64,000 bases of DNA from AP-15 sp963737145. GTDB lineage: Bacteria; Pseudomonadota; Alphaproteobacteria; ATCC43930; CGMCC-115725. A model generated the notes under the pieces. The model searched no databases. It was not told the DNA's origin and saw only the letters and a list, made by a program, of their open reading frames with translations. Shown here in pieces: positions 45,616 to 55,148 of the stretch. Both the position numbers and the translations under genes were made by a program. The stretch is taken from the NCBI GenBank assembly GCA_963737145.1, contig CAVTRO010000004.1, positions 310,001 to 374,000 on the forward strand. The letters are read 5' to 3'. Numbering within the stretch: the first letter of the stretch is position 1; every line of letters starts with the position of its first letter.

Positions 45616-47040
45616 ATGATACACGGCACGGTGCCGAACGTCGCTCCCCGAGCACCGATGACGCCGCGCCAGGTGTTGCGGCTTGTCCTGGTCGGTCTGG
45701 GGACCTCCGTCGTTCCGCTCGACACGGCGGTCAACATCGCATTTCCGGAGATTACCGGCAGCTTCGGTCTGCCGGTCGAGATGATTCAGTGGGTGGTCAT
45801 CTGCTACGTGCTGACGTACTCCAGTCTGATGCTCGCCTTCGGGCGGGTCGGCGACATCTGGGGCCATGGCCGCGTGTTGCGCATCGGGCTCCTGTGGAGC
45901 AGCGTCGCCTATCTGCTCTGCGCGGCAGCGCCGAATTTTGGCTGGCTGCTCTTTTGCCGATTGCTTCAAGGGATCGGCGCGTCATTGATCGTCAGCTGTG
46001 CTCCGGCGCTGGTGACCGGGATGTTTCCCGAAGGCAGGCGCAGCCGCGCGGTCGGCATGTTCACGCTGATGTATGCGATCGGCTCTGCTGCCGGACCTTT
46101 GCTCGGGGGCGTGCTCATCCAATTATGGGGTTGGCCGGCCGTATTCTGGTTTCGCGCCCCGCTCGCTCTGATCGCGCTCCTGTTCCCAGCAGAAACGCAT
46201 ACGGCGGCTAGGCCGGCAGCGCGGGATTCGGTCGACATTGTCGGCGCCGTTCTGCTCGCGGTCGGCATCAGTACACTTCTGCTGACGCTGAACCGGCTTC
46301 AGCACTTGGAAGGGCAGGAGTTTCTCGCGGCCCTGCTATTGGTGACGGCCGCCGCTAGTCTTGTTGCGTTTTTCCACCGGGAAAACCGGGTCGCCCAACC
46401 GATCATCAATCTGGGATTGTTCCGAGCTGGCGGCTTCGCCGGACTCAACGTTGCAAGCGTGCTGATTTATTTGACGAGCTTTTCGGTTCTTTTGCTCGGT
46501 CCCTATTACCTCGTCCGCCTCACGGGGCTGTCGCCGATAATCGCGGGCGGGGTTCTCGGCGCCTCTTTTGTCGGCAGCCTCGTCGCGTCGCCGCTGGCGG
46601 GATGGGTCGTAGAGCGTGTCCCGGCAGGCCGCGTCGCCGCTCTCGGCGCCTCGCTCTGCGCTGCGGGTCTGGTGCTGATCGGCAGCTGGCAGCCCGGCGC
46701 TGCCGGACAGGCAGTCACCATCTTGGGCACCCTGGTGTTGCAAGGGTTTGGTGTCGGCCTTTTTCAGGTCGCCTATATGGACATCGTGATGCGGAGTTTG
46801 CCGCGGCACCAGCGGGGGGTGGCCGGCAGCATAGCGATGTTGAGCCGCTCGGTCGGGGTCGTCACCGGGGCGACGCTGCTGACACTCGTATTCCACACGA
46901 TCGAAACGATACGGCTGGCCGGCGGGGACATGCCGGCGGCGAGCTTCTTGACCGGCTTCAAAGCGACCTTCTGGTCAGCCGGTATAGTCGCTGGGCTCGC
47001 CGGCCTCCTCGTCTTATTTGCGACGAAACGCAACGGCTGA
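45616..47040 (+). CDS. MFS drug/metabolite exporter (DHA2-like, about 14 helices)
   Basis: 474 residues, inner-membrane proton antiporter of the DHA2/EmrB type. Motif LDTAVNIAFPEITGSFGLP in helix 1, motif A-like FGRVGDIWGHGRVLRIG, RLLQGIGASLIVSCAPALVTGMFP and motif C-like GSAAGPLLGGVLIQLWGWPAVFWFRAPLAL. The last part (LSRSVGVVTGATLLTLVF) is normal for the family. Start ATG 45616 or 45658 (MTPRQVLRLVL); the first is listed. No MFP or outer-membrane partner is adjacent. Substrate unknown. Confidence 0.88.
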   Translation: MIHGTVPNVAPRAPMTPRQVLRLVLVGLGTSVVPLDTAVNIAFPEITGSFGLPVEMIQWVVICYVLTYSSLMLAFGRVGDIWGHGRVLRIGLLWSSVAYLLCAAAPNFGWLLFCRLLQGIGASLIVSCAPALVTGMFPEGRRSRAVGMFTLMYAIGSAAGPLLGGVLIQLWGWPAVFWFRAPLALIALLFPAETHTAARPAARDSVDIVGAVLLAVGISTLLLTLNRLQHLEGQEFLAALLLVTAAASLVAFFHRENRVAQPIINLGLFRAGGFAGLNVASVLIYLTSFSVLLLGPYYLVRLTGLSPIIAGGVLGASFVGSLVASPLAGWVVERVPAGRVAALGASLCAAGLVLIGSWQPGAAGQAVTILGTLVLQGFGVGLFQVAYMDIVMRSLPRHQRGVAGSIAMLSRSVGVVTGATLLTLVFHTIETIRLAGGDMPAASFLTGFKATFWSAGIVAGLAGLLVLFATKRNG

Positions 47041-47063
47041 TCCGCCGCCGCGCTTACCGAAGC

Positions 47064-47276
47064 TCAGCAGTCTTCGAGAGTAAACCCGACTTTGAGAATG
47101 ACTTGGAAATGCGCGACTTTGCCGTCTTCAACGTGGCCGCGGGTCTGCAGAACTTCGAACCAGCCTACCTGGCGCAAGGTGCGGGAAGCCCGGGCAACCG
47201 CGTTCTTGATCGCGTCTTCGATGCTGTTCTCCGAGGAACCTGCGACTTCGATGATACGGTAGACATGGTCCGGCAT
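47064..47276 (-). CDS. Dodecin
   Basis: 70-residue dodecin. It forms a hollow dodecamer that binds and stores flavins (FMN, riboflavin or lumichrome) or CoA in the cytosol. VYRIIEVAGSSENSIEDAIKNAVARASRTLRQVGWFEVLQTRGHVEDGKVAHFQVILKVGFTLED is the full family sequence, including the flavin-stacking Trp (GWFEV) and the H-bonding Gln (HFQVILKVGF). It is a single small gene convergent with the exporter. Length and motifs are normal. Confidence 0.93.
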   Translation of the reverse strand: MPDHVYRIIEVAGSSENSIEDAIKNAVARASRTLRQVGWFEVLQTRGHVEDGKVAHFQVILKVGFTLEDC

Positions 47277-47378
47277 TGATTTCCTCCGTGGCGAACCGCG
47301 GCAGCGGCGTCTAACACGCGACCACCTTAGCGTCGATTAACTAGTGCTTCAACACCGGGGCTAACGCCTCACTCGGGC

Positions 47379-48671
47379 TCAGATCGCGGGCGACGACAGC
47401 GAGACCGGCACGGCCGTGGTGACCGCCCCCGCCGCCCGCCGGCCGGCGGATTTCTCTTGGCTCAACTCCGCGACGGCCGGGTTCACCGGCATTTCGCCAA
47501 TCACCGGCTGCAGGGACAGCGCAGTGTTTCGGCGCCACACCGTAACCGCGGCAACCCGGCCGATCGGCGTCTCCGCGATGACCAACGGCAGGTCGTGCAT
47601 TCGTCTGATCTCTTGTCCGTTGATCGACAAAATGACATCGCCTTGCGCGAACCCGGCCGCCGCGGCGGGACTGCCGGCACCCACCTTGGCAACAAGCGCG
47701 CCGGCAGGGTTCGCCAGCCCGACATTTCGGGCGATTTCGGCTGTCACGGGCTGGATTTGAATACCGAGCCAGCCGCGCGCAACCTTGCCGTGCTCCTTCA
47801 GCTGCTCGACCACTGGCCTCGCTCGGTTCGCCGGGATCGCAAAACCGATGCCGACGGATCCACCATTGGGAGAATAGATGGCCGTGTTGATGCCGATGAC
47901 ATTACCTTTGAGGTCAAAGGTCGGGCCGCCGGAATTGCCTCGGTTCATCGCTGCATCGATCTGCAGAAAATCGTCGTACGGACCGGCGTGGATATCACGT
48001 CCGCGCCCGGAAATAATGCCGCTGCTCACCGTGTTGTCGAGCCCGAACGGACTGCCGATTGCAAGCACCCAGTCTCCTACCCGGGCGGCGTCGCTGTCGC
48101 CCCAACGGACATTCGGCAGCGGGCGCGCCCCGTCGATCTTGAGCAAGGCGATATCGGTCAGCGGGTCGCGTCCGATGATCCGAGCCGAATACTCGGTCGC
48201 GTCCTGAACGACGACCGTCACCGCCTCGGCATTTTCGACGACGTGATCATCGGTGACGACATACCCGCTGGGGTCGATAATAAAGCCGGAGCCCAGAGCC
48301 ACACTGGCGACCTTCGGGTCGGGCTCGCCTTTATGCCCGCGGCCGTCGAGGAAGCGGCGCAGCAGTTCCTCGACCACCGATGGCGGGATGCCGCTCAGCG
48401 CAACCCGATCCTGGACGGCGCCGGCTTGCGCTCCCTCCCGGTCCAAGGCCGCCTTGCTCACCCGCTGGACGGCCGAAACATTGACCACCGCGGGCATGAC
48501 CTCCTGCACGATCGGTGCAAAGCTCGGCGCCGGCGCGCCGCCGCCCGCCGCGTAATATCGATCTGCCTGAGTGCAACCCACCGCCGACACGACAATCGCG
48601 ACCGAAAGAACGATCGATCTCCTTCGAGGCGACGGCTGGAGGACGAGGGCGAACATCGAAAGAGCTTTCAT
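47379..48671 (-). CDS. HtrA/DegP-like periplasmic serine protease
   Basis: 430 residues. A basic leader and hydrophobic segment (RRRSIVLSVAIVVSAVGC) suggest export, possibly as a lipoprotein at Cys33. Trypsin-fold triad: His in VTDDHVVENA, Asp in DPLTDIALLKI, Ser in MNRGNSGGPTFD. One PDZ domain follows (RGWLGIQIQPVTAEIARNVGL, GSPAAAAGFAQGDVILSINGQEIRRMHDL), so it is closer to DegS-like single-PDZ proteins than to DegP. Likely a stress protease for misfolded envelope proteins. ATG 48671 is used because it begins the leader; the longer upstream frame crosses the tandem repeat. Confidence 0.9.
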   Translation of the reverse strand: MKALSMFALVLQPSPRRRSIVLSVAIVVSAVGCTQADRYYAAGGGAPAPSFAPIVQEVMPAVVNVSAVQRVSKAALDREGAQAGAVQDRVALSGIPPSVVEELLRRFLDGRGHKGEPDPKVASVALGSGFIIDPSGYVVTDDHVVENAEAVTVVVQDATEYSARIIGRDPLTDIALLKIDGARPLPNVRWGDSDAARVGDWVLAIGSPFGLDNTVSSGIISGRGRDIHAGPYDDFLQIDAAMNRGNSGGPTFDLKGNVIGINTAIYSPNGGSVGIGFAIPANRARPVVEQLKEHGKVARGWLGIQIQPVTAEIARNVGLANPAGALVAKVGAGSPAAAAGFAQGDVILSINGQEIRRMHDLPLVIAETPIGRVAAVTVWRRNTALSLQPVIGEMPVNPAVAELSQEKSAGRRAAGAVTTAVPVSLSSPAI

Positions 48672-49118
48672 GACCGGACCGGCTTGGTTTGAGAGAGCAC
48701 CGTTCCGACCCGCGCTTCGTTCATGATGCCCTCGATCATCTAACATAAATTTAATAAACGATGATGCGCACCCTTCGATGCATCCGGAGTGGCGCCGCGC
48801 CACAGCAGCAGCCTTATATGCCACAGCAGCAGCCTTATATATAGCATCGGACGACCCGCTTACGACAAGCGGAGCAACGATTTACGGGACTAGCTGCGCA
48901 TCAATTAAACCAAGCAACGAATTTTTGCGCTGTGCGCCTGTACCTTGAAATTAGTTAACAAAAAGGCCATTTCGGCTGGAGCACCTTTCGGTACGCCGAT
49001 ACGAGTTTTGCGGCGCTTGCGACTGCAAAGCCAGAAAGTTCGGCGGCCTCTCGGGCGATAGGAAGAACCCGTGAAAGATGCGCAGAGGCCCTCTCTGACA
49101 GACGAACCAGGAGTAGAC
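48672..49118. other. Divergent intergenic region with a 21-base tandem duplication
   Basis: No gene supported. The region separates the protease gene (minus) and the HTH gene (plus). It contains the exact tandem repeat at 48799-48840 and an A/T-rich segment (about 48740-48765) that could hold promoter -10 sites. Confidence 0.55.
48799..48840. repeat. Perfect 21-base tandem duplication
   Basis: Two identical copies (48799-48819 and 48820-48840), each beginning GCCACAGCAGCAG and ending CTTATAT. The A/T-rich copy ends lie in the promoter region between the HtrA-like and HTH genes, so copy number could change spacing of control sites. Confidence 0.9.
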
Positions 49119-49774
49119 ATGTCCAAAATTCCGCAAGGCGACTGGAACGCCATTGCGGCACGGTATGCAAAGGGCGAGTCAATTACCAGAATTGCCCAGA
49201 GTTACGGCTGCACCCCGCCGGCTATTCACTACATCCTCAAGCGAAGCAAGCAGCGTGCCGCACAGTACCCCGCGCAACGGGTCAATGGGAAATCGGATTC
49301 GGCACAGATCTTCCCCCACGAACCGACAAAGTCGACAGCGCCGGAACTCCCGCGCGCCGTTGAACGGCGCGGCGAAGGGAACGGGGTTCCGCGACTGGTT
49401 CCGAGCGAGGTCAGGTCGGCCGCCGGACCGCCGCTCGAGCCTCGCGCGCCCCGCGAACCGGTCACTCCAATGCTCAGCGATAGAAGCCCGCCCGCTCCCC
49501 CCAACGAGTTGCGGCCCAAATTTCGGCATTCACCGCCGGTTTGGACAGCGACCTTCACGGCCGCGCCGAAGCCGCCATCGCGGCATTCCGCTCGAGCTTC
49601 GACGCTGCCCTTGCGGAGGGGTCGCCGGACGTCCGCCACCGGCTTCGCCAAGCCGCATCGGATCTGATGCGGGTCGCGGCCCGCACGACGATCGTGCTCG
49701 ATCGACTGAACGCAACGGCCGAACGCGAGCCCGCACGCGCCCCGCAACATGCGAGGTGGGGCCAGGGCCGCTAG
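49119..49774 (+). pseudogene. HTH protein with conserved C-terminal helical domain, one frameshift
   Basis: The N-terminus MSKIPQGDWNAIAARYAKGESITRIAQSYGCTPPAIHYILKRSK is a helix-turn-helix (resolvase/IS-type HTH). A Pro-rich linker follows. Near 49525 the frame changes and continues ISAFTAGLDSDLHGRAEAAIAAFRSSFDAALAEGSPDVRHRLRQAASDLMRVAARTTIVLDRLNATAERE, a long-helix domain. Together they look like one regulator-like protein of about 218 residues. ATG 49119 has CCAGGAG upstream. The break lies in CCCAAATTT, again short homopolymers, so it may be a read error. DNA binding is likely; targets unknown. Confidence 0.65.
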
Positions 49775-49802
49775 CAGGAGCGGCCTCCGTGCCGCACTGG
49801 AA

Positions 49803-50087
49803 TCATTGGTCGCCGAGCAGCGAGGCGAGCTCGTGGCGAGCCTTCCGCACGCGGTCACGGCGGACCCCGGCTAGGGGATACTCGCCGCCAATGACCATGC
49901 TCAGTATGGCATTGCACCGATCAAGTCGATCATCGGGCTCCCCATCTCGCCGTGTTGCGGTCAATTCATTGCGAAGCTGGACGAGGCAACGGACCGCCTC
50001 GGCCAAGTCGTGGTAAATCTTATCTGGCCGGTCCTCGAGTGCATGGTCGAGTGCCGCGATTGCCGCTCGGCAACAATCCGAACTCAC
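49803..50087 (-). CDS. Small helical protein at the end of the membrane formate dehydrogenase operon
   Basis: 94 residues from GTG 50087, which overlaps the NrfD stop (GTGA), so it is translationally coupled. Sequence: SSDCCRAAIAALDHALEDRPDKIYHDLAEAVRCLVQLRNEL ... DDRLDRCNAILSMVIGGEYPLAGVRRDRVRKARHELASLL. It is all-helical, with no signal or membrane segment, and matches no family I can name. The position suggests a chaperone or regulatory partner of the selenocysteine formate dehydrogenase. The longer frame (to 50465) overlaps nrfD and is rejected. Confidence 0.6.
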   Translation of the reverse strand: MSSDCCRAAIAALDHALEDRPDKIYHDLAEAVRCLVQLRNELTATRRDGEPDDRLDRCNAILSMVIGGEYPLAGVRRDRVRKARHELASLLGDQ

Positions 50088-51073
50088 CGCGGCGCCCTTC
50101 CGGCGAAACGAAAGTAGTCCTTCGGGCGCGCTGCCGAGGCGTTGCCGGCGCGCAGCAGCACGTGGCGTAACAGAAAGCCGCCGGCGAGAATGGCGAGCGG
50201 CGTCGCCAACTTCAGTCGGAAGGCGCGCCCGGGCGCGATTACAGTAGCGGTGTGGCTCAGCATCGGCAGTCCGGCGCCGAGCGCAACAGCGCCAAGATCG
50301 TAGGCAGGCCCCCATCCGCTGTCGTTGAGCGCTCCATCGACTCCTTGTTCGTGAAAGCGCCGCCGCAGCGATAGGAGCAGTAGAAACTCGACGGCACTCA
50401 CAACCAACGCTATACGGTCGAGCGTTCGGCCGGGCTCCTTCGAGGAACCGGAGGCGGTTGAGCATTGGTCGACGATCATCAAAGCAGCCGTCCCGGAAGC
50501 CATTGCCGAAGCGCCGAACGCAGCTGCAATGTGGCGCGGCGCGGCGCCCCAGAGCGGATTGCTCGTGGCCGACAACAGCGCACCGGTATAGGTGCTCATC
50601 CCCATTCCGGCCAGCGCCGCCGGAATCTCCAGAAGGTTGATTGCGGCTTGCATTACCCGGCCCGGCGAATGGCCGCGATCCGAGGCGAATTGCAGTGCCG
50701 CGAGCGCGGCGCTCAACGACCCAAAACTCATTAGGACATAGGTGCCGATCGACATCGGCGAGGTTTTTCTGAAAATCCGCAGCATGTTGTAAAATCGCTG
50801 CGGGGTGTGCAGGTCGATGATCAGCAGCGGCCCTCCCAGCACCGCTGCCCCGAGAGCGATATACCGCCCATTGCGGATGACCGGCGCGAGCGCCCGGTCA
50901 CCGGCGAGATCGGCCGCGGTGGCGATGATCTGCGCCGACCCGCCGAGCCCCGCGATAAAGATGTAGCTCGAAACCAGCCAGCCCCACAGGCTCGGCTTGA
51001 TCGCGGGCTGGCCGTAGTAGGTCGGGATCCCCCGGTGTGCGGTCGTGACGGGAAGAGAGCCCACGTCGTTCAT
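50084..51073 (-). CDS. NrfD/PsrC-type membrane anchor subunit
   Basis: 329 residues with about eight membrane helices. GQPAIKPSLWGWLVSSYIFIAGLGGSAQIIA, GRYIALGAAVLGGPLLIIDLHTPQRFYNMLRIF (the conserved LGxP..L..DLG-like segment) and SPMSIGTYVLMSFGSL are the NrfD hallmarks. It has no heme ligands and is expected to pass electrons between the iron-sulfur subunit and quinone. Its ATG at 51073 shares a base with the upstream stop. With the two neighbours it makes a membrane formate dehydrogenase or formate:quinone oxidoreductase. It replaces the cytochrome b subunit (FdnI) of E. coli enzymes. Confidence 0.9.
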   Translation of the reverse strand: MNDVGSLPVTTAHRGIPTYYGQPAIKPSLWGWLVSSYIFIAGLGGSAQIIATAADLAGDRALAPVIRNGRYIALGAAVLGGPLLIIDLHTPQRFYNMLRIFRKTSPMSIGTYVLMSFGSLSAALAALQFASDRGHSPGRVMQAAINLLEIPAALAGMGMSTYTGALLSATSNPLWGAAPRHIAAAFGASAMASGTAALMIVDQCSTASGSSKEPGRTLDRIALVVSAVEFLLLLSLRRRFHEQGVDGALNDSGWGPAYDLGAVALGAGLPMLSHTATVIAPGRAFRLKLATPLAILAGGFLLRHVLLRAGNASAARPKDYFRFAGRAPR

Positions 51074-51978
51074 TATCGATCCCCCCGTCCGATCGCAACC
51101 AAGGCCAAACCCGCCAGGGCGAGTGCGGCGACCGTGGCGAGACCAGTAGTCAGACTCGGGCCGACCCGTTCGGCAGGGCGAGTCGGCGCCAGTGGCAGGT
51201 TGTAATTCTCGGGAGCGGCGGTCAGCAGAAAGAATGCATTGAGCTGCTGCAAGCCGCCGGTCGCCCCCGGTGTACCGGGAGCCCCGTACAGGTAGGCGCT
51301 GCCAACGCCCTTGCCGTGCAGCTCCTCGACCCGCCGGCGGGCCCGACTATGCAGAACGTCCAGTTCGCCGAATTGGATCGAGTTGGTCGGGCAGGATTTG
51401 GCGCAGGCCGGTTCGAGCCCGCCCTTCAGCCGGTCGTAGCACAACGTGCATTTATGCGCCTTGCCGTCCTCCAGACTGACATCGACGACGCCAAACGGAC
51501 AAGCCGGGACGCAATAACCGCAGCCATTGCAGATGTCCTGCTGAACGACGACAGTGTCGAACTCGGTGCGAAAAAGCGCCCCGGTCGGGCAAGCCTCCAG
51601 GCAGGGCGCCGGCGAGCAATGCTTGCAGACATCGCTCATCATCAGCCAGTTGCTCTGGAAAGGCGGCATTTCGGTCGCTCGCTCACCATCGACAGCGATG
51701 TGCTCGATGAAATGGACGTGGCGCCAGGTTGTCGCGGAGAGGTCGCCGGTATTGTCGTAGCTGGTGCCGCGCAGTCCGATATCGTCGGCAGGCAGGGCGT
51801 TCCATTCCTTGCAGGCGACCTCGCAGGCCTTGCAGCCGATGCACAATGTCGTGTCGGTAAAGAACCCATAGCTGCGGCCAGGCTCGACCCGTTGGCCCGC
51901 GGTCAACTCCGCCTCGTCCGGGATCACCCCGGAAAGAAAGGATTGGGTGTAGTCGAGAGCGCGCGGATGGACCGTCAT
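51073..51978 (-). CDS. Formate dehydrogenase iron-sulfur subunit (FdnH-like)
   Basis: 301 residues with four [4Fe-4S] clusters: CIGCKACEVACKEWN, CKHCSPAPCLEACP, CNGCGYCVPACP and the HKCTLCYDRLKGGLEPACAKSCP set. A single C-terminal helix (TTGLATVAALALAGLALVAIG) anchors it in the membrane. It connects the Sec-containing catalytic subunit to the NrfD subunit. ATG 51978 overlaps the catalytic subunit stop (ATGA), and its own stop overlaps nrfD (TAATG). SFLSGVIPDEAELTAGQRVEPGRSYGFFTDTT is a long N-terminal part. Complete. Confidence 0.93.
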   Translation of the reverse strand: MTVHPRALDYTQSFLSGVIPDEAELTAGQRVEPGRSYGFFTDTTLCIGCKACEVACKEWNALPADDIGLRGTSYDNTGDLSATTWRHVHFIEHIAVDGERATEMPPFQSNWLMMSDVCKHCSPAPCLEACPTGALFRTEFDTVVVQQDICNGCGYCVPACPFGVVDVSLEDGKAHKCTLCYDRLKGGLEPACAKSCPTNSIQFGELDVLHSRARRRVEELHGKGVGSAYLYGAPGTPGATGGLQQLNAFFLLTAAPENYNLPLAPTRPAERVGPSLTTGLATVAALALAGLALVAIGRGDR

Positions 51979-54900
51979 CGCGTCGCCTCCCGCCGACCGC
52001 GGCGCAGATTGCAGGTGAACGCCTTTCCCTCGTGGATCGAAGTATTGGGATCGCCCACGATGGCGCTCAGAATATTGGCGATGTCGCCCCGGGCAAAACC
52101 CTCCCAGCCAAAATGCCAGACCAGCCCGACTTCGTGGACGGTTTGGCTATTCAACCTGAACGGCCGCACGCGCTCGGTTACCAGTGCTTTTACTTCGACC
52201 TCGCCCCGCAAAGTCGAGACTGTGACCCAGTCAAGGTTACGGATCCCGAGCGCATGGGCGAGTTCGGGGGAAATTTCGGCAAACGCCTCCGGCTGCAATT
52301 CGGCAGTGACCGGTACCGAGCGCGTCGGTATGCCGCCCGCATGGTGCTCGGTTAAACGGTACGTCGTCAGCGCATAAGGGAAACGCGGGTCGCCCGGCGC
52401 GTGCAGCCGGTTATCGGGCCGCTCCCAGATTTTGGCAACCGGACTGCTCTGCTGGGGATAGAGCGGGTTCTTGACCGGCGACTCCACCGGCTCGTAATGC
52501 GCCGGCACCGGCGCGTCCTTCAATCCCGATGGGGTGAACAGCGAGGCTTTGCCGTCGGCGATCATAATGAACGGACAATCCCCGCCAAGCGCCTCCATAC
52601 CCTCGAGGTTCTTGCTCCAGTCCGGCTGGTAGTCGGGCGGCTTCTTCGGCTCGAAATCGACGACATCGGGGCCGACCCACTCGCCGCGCGCGGCGTCCCA
52701 TGACATCAGCCGCTTGCGCTCGGACCACGGGCGGCCCTCCTCGTCGGCCGAGGCCCGATTGTACATATTGCGCCGGTTAGCCGGCCAGGCCCAGGCCCAA
52801 CCCAAATGCGCGCCCGGACCGTCCGGACCATCGGGGCGGCGCGCCCGAGCGCGATTGTCTCCCTCTTTGGGATAGACGCCGCAATAGAGCCAGCCGCCGC
52901 ACGCGGTCGTACCGTCATCCTTGAGCTGTTGGAAGCTTTCGATCTGGCGGCGGTCCGGCCAAGTATAGCCGTTGATCTCCTTCAGCACCGCAGCGGCCGA
53001 TGGTTCTTCCTCCTCGCCTGCTGTCGGGTAATCCCAGGTCAACGCGGAAAGGCCGGCGTCCTTGGGATCCGTACTGCCGGCATAAAGCTGCTTCAGCCTG
53101 CGGCCGAGATGAAAGACAAACCAGGTTTCGGAGCGGCTGTCGCCCGGCCCGCCGACCACCTTGTCGTGCCACTGCAATAGGCGGTGCGTGTTGGTGACGC
53201 TGCCTTCCTTCTCGGCGGAAAGCGAGGCCGGCATCAGAAACACCTCTGTGCCGATGTCCCGCGGCTTGATCTCCCCATCCCGGACCGGCCGCCCGGCATA
53301 CCAGAATGACGCCGTCTCGGTTTCGGTCATGTCGCGCACGACCAGCCAGTCGAGCTCGGCGAGGCCGCGTTGCACGAGCGCCGCATTGTGGCCGCCGACC
53401 GCCGGGTTCTGGCCGAGCATGAACATGCCGCGGATGACGCCGTCGCGCATTGCCAATGTCATCGGCAACTGCGAATGGTCGCCGACGATACGCGGCAGCC
53501 AGCCAAAACCGAAGTCGTTGTCGGCTCGCGCATTGTCGCCATACCACGCCTTGAAAAGGCTGACCGCGTATTTCGGGAAATTGTGCCACCATCCGGTCGG
53601 CGTCCGCTCGTTTTCGAGGTATTCCTTCAATGTCGCATGCGGCTTGAACGCATTCGGCTGGGGCAGATAGGTCGGCAGCATGTTATACAAAGTCGGAATA
53701 TCCGTGCTGCCCTGGATGCTGGAATGCCCGCGCAGTGCCAGGATGCCGCCGCCGGGACGGCCGACATTGCCCAGCAGGCCCTGAATGATTGCGGCGGCTC
53801 GGATCATCTGGACGCCGGTCGTATGGTGCGTCCAGCCCACCGCGTAGCAAATCGTGCCCGTACGTTCGCGGCCCGAATTGCGCGCCAGTGCTTCGGCGAC
53901 TTTGACGAACACGTCGCGCGGGCAGCCGGTCGTGCGCTCGACCATCTCGGGCGTATATGCCGCGTAATGGCGGCGCAGGATCTGGTAGACGCAATGCGGA
54001 TGCTGCAATGTCGGGTCGCGTGGCGGCGGCCCCTTTTCCATCCGCTTGGTTTTTTCGGCGAAGCTCTCCGTGGTGTTTACGTAATGCTCGGCCAGTGAGA
54101 CCGGCACAATCTCGCCCTGATATTGCCAGGAATCGTATTTGTAGGAACGGCTCTCTTCATCCCAACCGGAGAAGAACCCATCGAGTTCGGTGGCGTCCTT
54201 GAACCTCTCGTCGATGATCGTCGAGAGGTTGGAAAAGGCGAGCGCGTATTCCTTGAACCACAGATCGTGCTCGAGAATGTAGTTGATGATGCCGCCGAGG
54301 AAGGCGATGTCCGAACCCGGCCGCAGCGGCGCGTAGATGTCGCACAGCGCCGAGGTGCGGGTGAACCGCGGGTCGACATGAATGAGCGTCGCCCCGCGCT
54401 CCTTCGCCTGCAGGGCGAAGCGGAAGGCGATCGGGTGGTTTTCGGCCATGTTGGACCCCATCACGAGGATGCAGTCCGCATTGGCCAGATCCCATTGCGG
54501 GAGCGTCGCCGCTCCCCTGCCATAGCTCGCGCCCAAACTTGGGACGGAGGAGCTGTGTCAGACGCGCGCCTGGTTCTCGATCCACACCATGCCGAGGCCG
54601 GCGCCGAACAATTTCTTGATGAGGTAGTTTTCCTCATTGTCGAGCGTGGCGCCGCCGAGCGAGGCGATCGCCAGAGTATGATTGACTGGCGTGCCGTCCG
54701 GCAAGTTACGAACAAAACTCTCGTCGCGCGTGCCCTTGACGAGATAGGCGATCCGGTCCATTGCCCAGCCGAGCGGCCGTTCTTCCCAGCTCTCGGCGTG
54801 CGGCGCGCGATAGAGCACCTTGGTCAGCCGGTCGGGGCTCGTCAGCCAGCCGAATGTCGCCGCCCCCTTCGGGCACAGGGTGCCTTGGTTGATCGGGCTG

Positions 54901-55148
54901 CGCGGGTCGCCCTCGATATGGATGACCTGCCCGCCCCTAGCATAAACCAGCTGCGCGCAGCCGACCGCGCAATAGGGACAGATGCTGGTGCCGATCGTGT
55001 CGGCCTCTTCGAGCCGCGGACGCAACTGCCGCGACATCGTGCTTTGCGCGGCCTCGCGGGTCGGGTCTTCGCCGGCGAGTTGCCGCGGCAACGACCAATC
55101 GCGAACAAACCCCGCGACCCGGTCGGCAATGCTGTGCCTCAACTTCAT
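51975..55148 (-). CDS. Selenocysteine-containing formate dehydrogenase catalytic subunit (FdnG/FdoG-like)
   Basis: About 1057 residues when TGA at 54558-54560 is read as selenocysteine (residue about 197). The frame from ATG 55148 is continuous through this codon, and the context NQARV-TGA-HSSSVPSLGASYGRGAA matches E. coli FdnG/FdoG, where U follows NQARV. A compact hairpin lies right after the codon (see 54525-54553). The N-terminus has a CPYCAVGC cluster motif and lacks an obvious twin-arginine leader. The molybdopterin domains (ILVMGSNMAENHPIAF; NVGRPGGGILALRGHSSIQG; the long C-terminal half) are typical. It oxidises formate to CO2. It starts inside the stop of the small upstream gene (TAATG) and couples to the Fe-S subunit. 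Confidence 0.9.
54525..54553 (-). promoter_or_regulatory. Putative bacterial SECIS hairpin
   Basis: Reading the minus strand, GCTC pairs with GAGC and CCCA pairs with TGGG around an AGTT loop (a GT in the loop, as SelB-binding elements need). The stem starts four bases after the TGA codon at 54558-54560 and its loop lies about 20 bases downstream, the position expected for SECIS elements inside fdn/fdh genes. Confidence 0.6.

Noticed and set aside
54558..54560. Reading this TGA as a nonsense mutation or gene split
   Set aside because: The surrounding residues match the Sec site of FdnG/FdoG and a hairpin follows, so a selenocysteine is the better explanation.
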